Positions 59,764 through 64,000 of a DNA stretch of 64,000 nucleotides are shown here, in pieces; the stretch's first letter is position 1; each line of letters starts with the position of its first letter. The stretch comes from Streptomyces ardesiacus. Lineage in GTDB: Bacteria; Actinomycetota; Actinomycetes; Streptomycetales; Streptomycetaceae. The translations under genes and the position numbers were made by a program. Location of the stretch: contig NZ_BEWC01000004.1 in the NCBI RefSeq assembly GCF_003112575.1, positions 124,001 to 188,000 on the forward strand, written 5' to 3'. Below the pieces are notes generated by a model that made no database searches, was not told the DNA's origin, and saw only the letters and a list, made by a program, of their open reading frames with translations.

Positions 59764-59985
59764 TCATGTGGAGACGCCGGGCCACGTGACGGGGTTCAGG
59801 ACCACGCCGATGGCCGTGGTGAACTCCTGCCACGCCGTCCGCTCGCTGATCGGCGTCCGGCGTCCGGCGTGCGGCCTCGTTGAGCTCGTAGCAGCGCCTG
59901 CGGCGCTCACCGACGGACCGTCGGTCGCCGCGCAGCAGCCCGACGCGCTCGGGCCGGTTGGGCGCCGGATGGAGCAAGGGGGGTC
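59764..59985 (-). pseudogene. PadR family regulator remnant, frameshifted by a 7-bp duplication
   Basis: The reverse strand encodes VGLLRGDRRSVGERRRRCYELN and then EAARRTP, typical of the PadR winged helix wing and end. After a tandem GACGCCG duplication (around 59845-59870) the frame shifts to ISERTAWQEFTTAIGVVLNP, the start of the PadR C-terminal helix, ending at a stop at 59764. Removing one 7-bp copy restores a single frame. The N-terminal half upstream is also out of frame. PadR proteins often regulate the neighbouring efflux or ABC-F gene, so the loss may have left the gene without a repressor. Confidence 0.75.
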
Positions 59986-60028
59986 GGCGCCCTGTCCGCG
60001 GGCAGTCCATGGACACCGGCCCCTCCCG

Positions 60029-61657
60029 TCAGTTGGCCGGGGACGGGACCGTGTCGCGCGGGGAGAGGGCGATGTGCTCGCCCTGCCACCGGCCGCGCAG
60101 GCTGCGGTCGTGGGAGACCAGGACGAGCGTGCCGGGATAGTCGGCCAGGGCCCGTTCCAGGTCTTCGACGAGCGCTGGGGAGAGATGGTTGGTGGGTTCG
60201 TCCAGCAGCAGGACGTCGCAGGGCCGGGTCAGCAGGCGGGCCAGGGCCAGACGCTGGCGCTGGCCCGTGGACAGTTCGGTGACGCGGGCCGTGAGGCGTT
60301 CCGGGGTGAACAGGCCGAGGGCCAGCAGGCGTTGGGCGTGCTCCTCGGGCTGCCCCGGCAGGCCCCGGGCGTAGGCCTGGAGCAGGGTCACGCCGGGGCG
60401 GCCGGGGGCGGGCTCCTGAGGGAGGTGACCCAGGCGCCCCCGGCGGGTGACCCGGCCGGCGTCGGGTGCGAGCCGTCCGGCCAGGACGCTCAGCAGGGTG
60501 CTCTTGCCGGTGCCGTTGCTCCCCGTGATCAGGAGGCGGTCCCCTGCCCGGACGGTGAGATCGGTGGGAGCCAGGCGGCCGGCGACGGCGACACCCGTGG
60601 CGTCCAGGACCGTGCCGGTGAGCCGGCCCGAACGCAGGGCGGGCGTGAAGCGGAGCGGTTCGGGCGGCGCGGGCACGGGCTCGGCGAGCAGGCGGCGCAG
60701 GCGTTCCTCGGCGTTGCGCACCCTGCTGGCCAGGGACTGCTGGACGCGGCCGCCGGCGCGGTCGTACGCCATCTTGTTGCCGTCGGTGATGGCCCGGCCG
60801 GGGGCGACACGGCGGGCGGTGGTGGCGGCCGCCTCCCGCTGGGCGGCCACCTCCGCCTCCCAGCGGGCGTGTTCCTGAACCCAGCGCTGCCGGGCCGCGG
60901 CCTTCTCGGCGAGGTAGCCGGCGTAGCCGTTGCCGTAGCGGGTGACGGTGCGGCGGTCGGCGTCGACCTCCAGCAGGGTGGTGGTGACGCGATCGAGGAA
61001 GGTGCGGTCGTGGGAGACCGCGACGGTGGTGCCGCGCCGGGTGCGCAGGTGGTCCTCGAGCCAGGCCAGGGCGGCGTCGTCGAGGTGGTTGGTGGGCTCG
61101 TCCAGCAGCAGGACCTCGGGGGACGCGGCCAGGAGCGCCGCCAGGCGCAGACGGACCTGCTCGCCGCCGGACAGCGCGCCGACGGCCCGGTCGCGCGGCA
61201 GGTGCCCGAGGCCGAGGCCGCGCAGGGCGCGCTCGACGCGGGCGTCGGCCTCGTAACCGCCGCGCAGTTCGAAGGCGGTCAGCAGGTCGCCGTACTCGGC
61301 GAGGACCCGGTCGTCGCCGTCTCCGTCGGTCATGGCGGCTTCCAGGTCGCGCATGCGGCGTTCCATGGCGCGCAGGTCGCTCAGGGCGTCGTCGACGGCC
61401 TGCTGGACGGTGTGGTGCGCGGGGAGGCCACCGTTCTGCGCGAGATGCCCGACTCCCCCGTCGGCCTGGACGGTGATCTCGCCGGTGTCCGGCTGCTCCG
61501 CCCGGGCGAACAGGCGCAGCAGGGTGGTCTTCCCCGAGCCGTTCTCCCCGATGATGCCGGTGCGCTCACCCGTGGTGAGGGTGCAGGTGACGGAGTCGAG
61601 GACGAGACGGCCGTGGTACGACTTCGTGACGGCGCGGGCGCTGATCTGCGTGGGCAT
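60029..61657 (-). CDS. ABC-F ribosomal protection-type ATPase (second copy)
   Basis: A 542-residue tandem ABC-F protein. Half 1 has GENGSGKT (37-44), LSGGEQVRLRL and LLLLDEPTNHLDD; half 2 has GSNGTGKST, LSTGQRQRLALARLL and LLLDEPTNHLS. The linker (about 240-330) is shorter and less basic than in the protein at 57914. Overall similarity to that protein is clear but moderate, so they are old paralogues. It is divergent from the TetR gene at 61776, which probably represses it. The leader has two short ORFs. Confidence 0.92.
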   Translation of the reverse strand: MPTQISARAVTKSYHGRLVLDSVTCTLTTGERTGIIGENGSGKTTLLRLFARAEQPDTGEITVQADGGVGHLAQNGGLPAHHTVQQAVDDALSDLRAMERRMRDLEAAMTDGDGDDRVLAEYGDLLTAFELRGGYEADARVERALRGLGLGHLPRDRAVGALSGGEQVRLRLAALLAASPEVLLLDEPTNHLDDAALAWLEDHLRTRRGTTVAVSHDRTFLDRVTTTLLEVDADRRTVTRYGNGYAGYLAEKAAARQRWVQEHARWEAEVAAQREAAATTARRVAPGRAITDGNKMAYDRAGGRVQQSLASRVRNAEERLRRLLAEPVPAPPEPLRFTPALRSGRLTGTVLDATGVAVAGRLAPTDLTVRAGDRLLITGSNGTGKSTLLSVLAGRLAPDAGRVTRRGRLGHLPQEPAPGRPGVTLLQAYARGLPGQPEEHAQRLLALGLFTPERLTARVTELSTGQRQRLALARLLTRPCDVLLLDEPTNHLSPALVEDLERALADYPGTLVLVSHDRSLRGRWQGEHIALSPRDTVPSPAN

Positions 61658-61775
61658 GAGGGTGCTCCGAGACGTTCGTGTGCGGGGCGGCCCCGGCGGG
61701 CCGCGGGATCCGGTGAGCGTCCCGGAAGAGCATGTCCACTCCTTACTGCGACAACAGTTGCATTAAGATGCTGTC
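61658..61775 (-). promoter_or_regulatory. Leader of the second ABC-F gene with short ORFs, and tetR operator region
   Basis: On the reverse strand a 6-codon ORF (MQLLSQ) and a second ORF (start at about 61732, preceded by AAGGAGTGGAC, beginning MLFRDAHR) precede the ABC-F start; the second runs out of frame through it. GCGGCCC and GGGCCGC (61687-61704) form a 7-bp hairpin. TGC-GAC-AACA-GTT-GCA at 61747-61762 is an imperfect dyad suitable for TetR; tetR's TAAGAT (-10, 61764-61769) lies 7 bases before its ATG, which suggests a leaderless transcript. Confidence 0.5.
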
Positions 61776-62465
61776 ATGGTGGCCGCGGTGGGAGCAAGCG
61801 GAAATCGCGACACGGGACCCGGGTCCGGTCGACCGTCGGACGGTGGGCGGACGGGGCCCTCGGCGTCGGTCCCGGTACGACGGCCGGGCGGCCGTACCGC
61901 ACGCGTCCGGGCACACGTACTCGTCGCGGCGCGGGAGTTGCTCGTGGAGCGGGGTTACGACGAGCTGACGATGGACGCGGTGGCGGAGCGGGCCGGGGTG
62001 CACCGCACGACGGTGTACCGGCGCTGGCGGGACGTGGGCGGGCTGCTCGCCGACGTTCTCGACGCCGCCGGGGGTGACGACTGGCGGCCACCGGACACGG
62101 GGACGCTGGAGGGGGACCTGGTGGCCGTGAACGCCGAGGTGGAAGCCGCCCTCTCCGCCGAGGCGGTCGTCGCCGCGCTGATCGCCGCCTCGTTCCGTTC
62201 CCAGGAGGCCGCCGGCGCGCTGCGGCGGTTCTGGGAGGAGCGGTACGCACGGTGCGCCGTCGTCGTCGAGCGGGCGGTCCGGCGGGGCGAGTGCCCCGAG
62301 GGCACGTGCGCGCGGCGGGTGCTGGTCGCGGCCACGGCACCCGTGTACCAGCAACGGGTGCTGGTGCGCGGCGGGGCCGACCCGGAGCTGGGACGCCAGG
62401 CGGCCCGGAGCGTGGCGCTGGGCGCGGCGGGCGGGGTGTTCGTGTCCGGGGCGGGCGGGGGATGA
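61776..62465 (+). CDS. TetR family transcriptional regulator
   Basis: A 229-residue protein. A 45-residue basic N-terminal extension (rich in Gly/Arg/Ser) precedes the HTH VRAHVLVAARELLVERGYDELTMDAVAERAGVHRTTVYRRWRD. The ligand domain includes RRFWEERYARCAVVVERAVRRGECPEG, with a TetR_C-type helical core. It is divergent from the second ABC-F gene and probably represses it; the promoter is leaderless (-10 TAAGAT). Confidence 0.9.
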   Translation: MVAAVGASGNRDTGPGSGRPSDGGRTGPSASVPVRRPGGRTARVRAHVLVAARELLVERGYDELTMDAVAERAGVHRTTVYRRWRDVGGLLADVLDAAGGDDWRPPDTGTLEGDLVAVNAEVEAALSAEAVVAALIAASFRSQEAAGALRRFWEERYARCAVVVERAVRRGECPEGTCARRVLVAATAPVYQQRVLVRGGADPELGRQAARSVALGAAGGVFVSGAGGG

Positions 62466-62581
62466 GGGCGTCGCCCGCCCCGGCGGTGGCCGGCGCGGGC
62501 ATCGGGACAGGTCCCGTGCGCCCGGTGCGGTGGTGCGAGCGGGCGGGCGGCGCCCCCGGTCTCCGGTGCTCTCGTCGGGGC

Positions 62582-62995
62582 TCAGGCGCCGCCCGCCACG
62601 TCGGTGCGGGCCTGCTCCGCCAGCCGGCGCTTGGCGTCGTCCCAGGTGATGGGCAGGGTGGCGACGTCGACCTCCCAGAAGGTGAAGGTGGAGTCGCGCA
62701 TCGTGGAACGCAGCGAGGTCACGATGCCGCGGTGCGGTTCGGACTTGGCGTAGGCGTACAGGGTGTCGCGGTCCTGCCAGGCCGACAGCGTGTAGAAGAC
62801 ACGCCTGGAGGGCTGCGCGATCAGGGAGGCGCCGTAGGCGCCGGGGGCCGTGCGGACCTGTTTCCAGGCGGCCAGGGAACGCAGGAAGAAGCGGGGCACG
62901 TCCTTGAGCGTCCGTACTTCGAAACGGGACGCCATGACGAACGCGGTGCCGTGCTGCGGGGGCGGATTCGGGACGATCCAGGGAAGGGTGGGCAC
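62582..62995 (-). CDS. DUF3291 / spheroidene-monooxygenase-like protein
   Basis: A 137-residue protein matching DUF3291: RTLKDVPRFFLRSLAAWKQVRTAPGAYGASLIAQPSRRVFYTLSAWQDRDTLYAYAKSEPHRGIVTSLRSTM. The conserved H in EPHRG and the TLSAWQD strand are typical; the relation to CrtA (a spheroidene monooxygenase) is a fold-level one and no carotenoid genes are present. GTG at 62995 follows GAAGGCGAG. It is divergent from the MerR gene at 63125, and the gap holds a perfect dyad at 63027, so MerR likely controls both. Confidence 0.82.
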   Translation of the reverse strand: MPTLPWIVPNPPPQHGTAFVMASRFEVRTLKDVPRFFLRSLAAWKQVRTAPGAYGASLIAQPSRRVFYTLSAWQDRDTLYAYAKSEPHRGIVTSLRSTMRDSTFTFWEVDVATLPITWDDAKRRLAEQARTDVAGGA

Positions 62996-63124
62996 AGTGA
63001 TCTCGCCTTCAGGAACGGTGAGTGACACTATCCATAGTAGGGAGCATTGGACAGTGGCACTACCCGTTATCCAAAATGGGTGCCTCGTGGACCATGGACA
63101 CAGGACGAGCAGGAAGCGAACCGG
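62996..63124. promoter_or_regulatory. Divergent DUF3291/MerR promoter with dyad
   Basis: ACTATCCATAGT at 63027-63038 is a perfect 12-bp dyad. It also carries related half-sites (CACTATCC at 63026 and CACTACCC near 63058). MerR proteins bind such dyads between -35 and -10, which would fit one of the two promoters. Confidence 0.5.
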
Positions 63125-63805
63125 ATGCGCATCTCCGAGCTGAGCCGCCGCAGCGGGGTCTCCATCCCGACGATCAAGTACTACCTTCGGGACGGGCTGC
63201 TGCCGCCCGGCCGCGCCACGGCCGCCAACCAGGCCGCGTACGACGAGGAGCACGTGCGCCGGCTGCGGCTGATCCGCTCCCTGATCGGGGTGCGGGGGCT
63301 GTCGGTGAGCGCGACCAAGGACGTGCTGGCCGCGGTGGACGCCAATCAGGGCGACCTGCACCTGCTGCTCGGGCTGGTGCTGGGCGCGCTGCCGGTCGAG
63401 CGGTCCGGCAGGCCGTCGCGGTCGGGCCCGGAGGAGGGCTCCGAGCGGGACGCGGAGCCGGTCGCGGAGCGGGACGCGGGGGGCGCCGTCGACGACGTGG
63501 CGGCGCTGACCGCCGAGATGGGCTGGCAGACGTCCCCGAACCCGCCCGCCGCGCAGGTGATCTCCGAGACGCTGGCGACGATGCGGGCGCTCGGGGTGGA
63601 CTACGACTGGCGCTCGCTCGTCCCGTACGCCGAACTCGCCGACCGCACGGCCCAACTGGACCTCGACCAGCTGCAGGACGCGGGCGACCCGCTGCAGCAG
63701 GCCGAGCGGGCACTGCTGCTGACCGTGCTCCTGGAGCCGGCACTGCTGGCCCTGCGGCGGCTCGCGCAGGAGCACCACTCGGCGCTGCGGTTCCGCAACG
63801 ACTGA
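63125..63805 (+). CDS. MerR family transcriptional regulator
   Basis: A 226-residue protein. The MerR DNA-binding domain reads MRISELSRRSGVSIPTIKYYLRDGLLPPGRATAANQAAYDEEHVRRLRLIRSLIGVRGLSVSATKDVL. The C-terminal part is a long acidic/helical region (residues 90-226) with no cysteines, so it is not a metal-sensing MerR. It probably binds a small ligand and controls the divergent DUF3291 gene. ATG at 63125 starts at the family's N-terminus. Confidence 0.9.
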   Translation: MRISELSRRSGVSIPTIKYYLRDGLLPPGRATAANQAAYDEEHVRRLRLIRSLIGVRGLSVSATKDVLAAVDANQGDLHLLLGLVLGALPVERSGRPSRSGPEEGSERDAEPVAERDAGGAVDDVAALTAEMGWQTSPNPPAAQVISETLATMRALGVDYDWRSLVPYAELADRTAQLDLDQLQDAGDPLQQAERALLLTVLLEPALLALRRLAQEHHSALRFRND

Positions 63806-63844
63806 GGCAGCCGGTGACGCCGGACGCGGCCTACGGCCGTGTCC

Positions 63845-63859
63845 GCGCCGGCCCGGCGC
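63845..63859. terminator. Perfect 7-bp hairpin downstream of merR
   Basis: GCGCCGG-C-CCGGCGC, 40 bases after the MerR stop, followed by a further weaker CACGG repeat. It may stop the merR transcript. Confidence 0.45.
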
Positions 63860-63970
63860 ACGGCACGGACACCGTGCGCCTGAGGGCCACTGTTGCTCCG
63901 CCGCCATCGGCCCGCCGGCCGGCTGGACAGGCGGCCCCGCGCGGCGGGAGAGGTCGCCGGCCGAAGGGCG

Positions 63971-64000
63971 TCAGCCCTGGCGGCCCGGGAGCATGGCCAG
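63971..64000 (-). CDS. Possible 3' end of a reverse-strand gene
   Basis: A reverse-strand reading frame runs into the window edge and ends in LAMLPGRQG followed by TGA at 63973-63971. It is too short to assign, and the frame could be open by chance; reported only because the window ends there. Confidence 0.2.
   Translation of the reverse strand: MAMLPGRQG

Overview
The window is high-GC actinobacterial DNA, almost certainly Streptomyces. The evidence is the strong third-codon GC bias, many GTG starts, GTGA/ATGA gene overlaps, the wealth of TetR, LuxR, MarR and two-component regulators, and families typical of the genus (DUF6223, DedA, ABC-F, XRE-PNPOx). No rRNA, tRNA, CRISPR array, transposase or phage gene was found. 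The mix of regulators, resistance genes and stress genes suggests an accessory chromosomal arm (inference).

Layout. 0-8.4 kb: small enzymes and their regulators (SnoaL-like proteins, a quinone-reductase-like enzyme divergent from TetR, a Tat-exported hydrolase, a Ser/Thr kinase, a DUF4267/DUF1772 pair divergent from TetR) and a frameshifted cyclophilin-like pseudogene. 8.4-13.8 kb: an MMPL exporter and a DedA / histidine kinase / LuxR response regulator cluster, joined by six copies of a TGCGG-N4-CCGCA box. 14.2-16.7 kb: arsenic resistance (arsI divergent from arsR-acr3-arsC). 16.8-22.1 kb: an SDR divergent from TetR, a 13-bp tandem repeat, a NarL-type two-component pair and a nourseothricin-acetyltransferase-like GNAT.

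22.1-47.6 kb is an island resembling the dormancy/hypoxia (DosR/DevR, OsdKR) regulon. It holds an Acg-like nitroreductase, an Rv2004c-like kinase/ATPase, a P1B-5 metal ATPase fused to hemerythrin, DUF302, five universal stress proteins, two CBS-BON proteins, an Rv1733c-like membrane protein, a two-GAF DevS-like kinase, a MalT-like LuxR regulator, two PNPOx-type proteins, a zinc alcohol dehydrogenase, an acyl-CoA synthetase/acetyltransferase and a DevR-like response regulator. An inverted repeat of the form GGGNC-N4-GNCCC recurs in front of most of these units and is the candidate regulator site.

47.7-52.6 kb: a flavinylation/electron-transfer cassette (ApbE, FMN-binding protein, membrane ferredoxin-reductase-like protein) divergent from an OmpR-type two-component system, with CAGAGG direct repeats spaced 11 bp between them. 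52.6-57.8 kb: secreted and membrane hypotheticals, MarR divergent from an FMN-reductase/GNAT fusion, VOC, YciI-like and peptidase E-like proteins. 57.9-62.5 kb: two tandem ABC-F ribosome-protection-type genes, the first behind a seven-codon leader ORF, separated by a broken PadR gene and followed by a divergent TetR. The window ends with a DUF3291 gene divergent from a MerR regulator.
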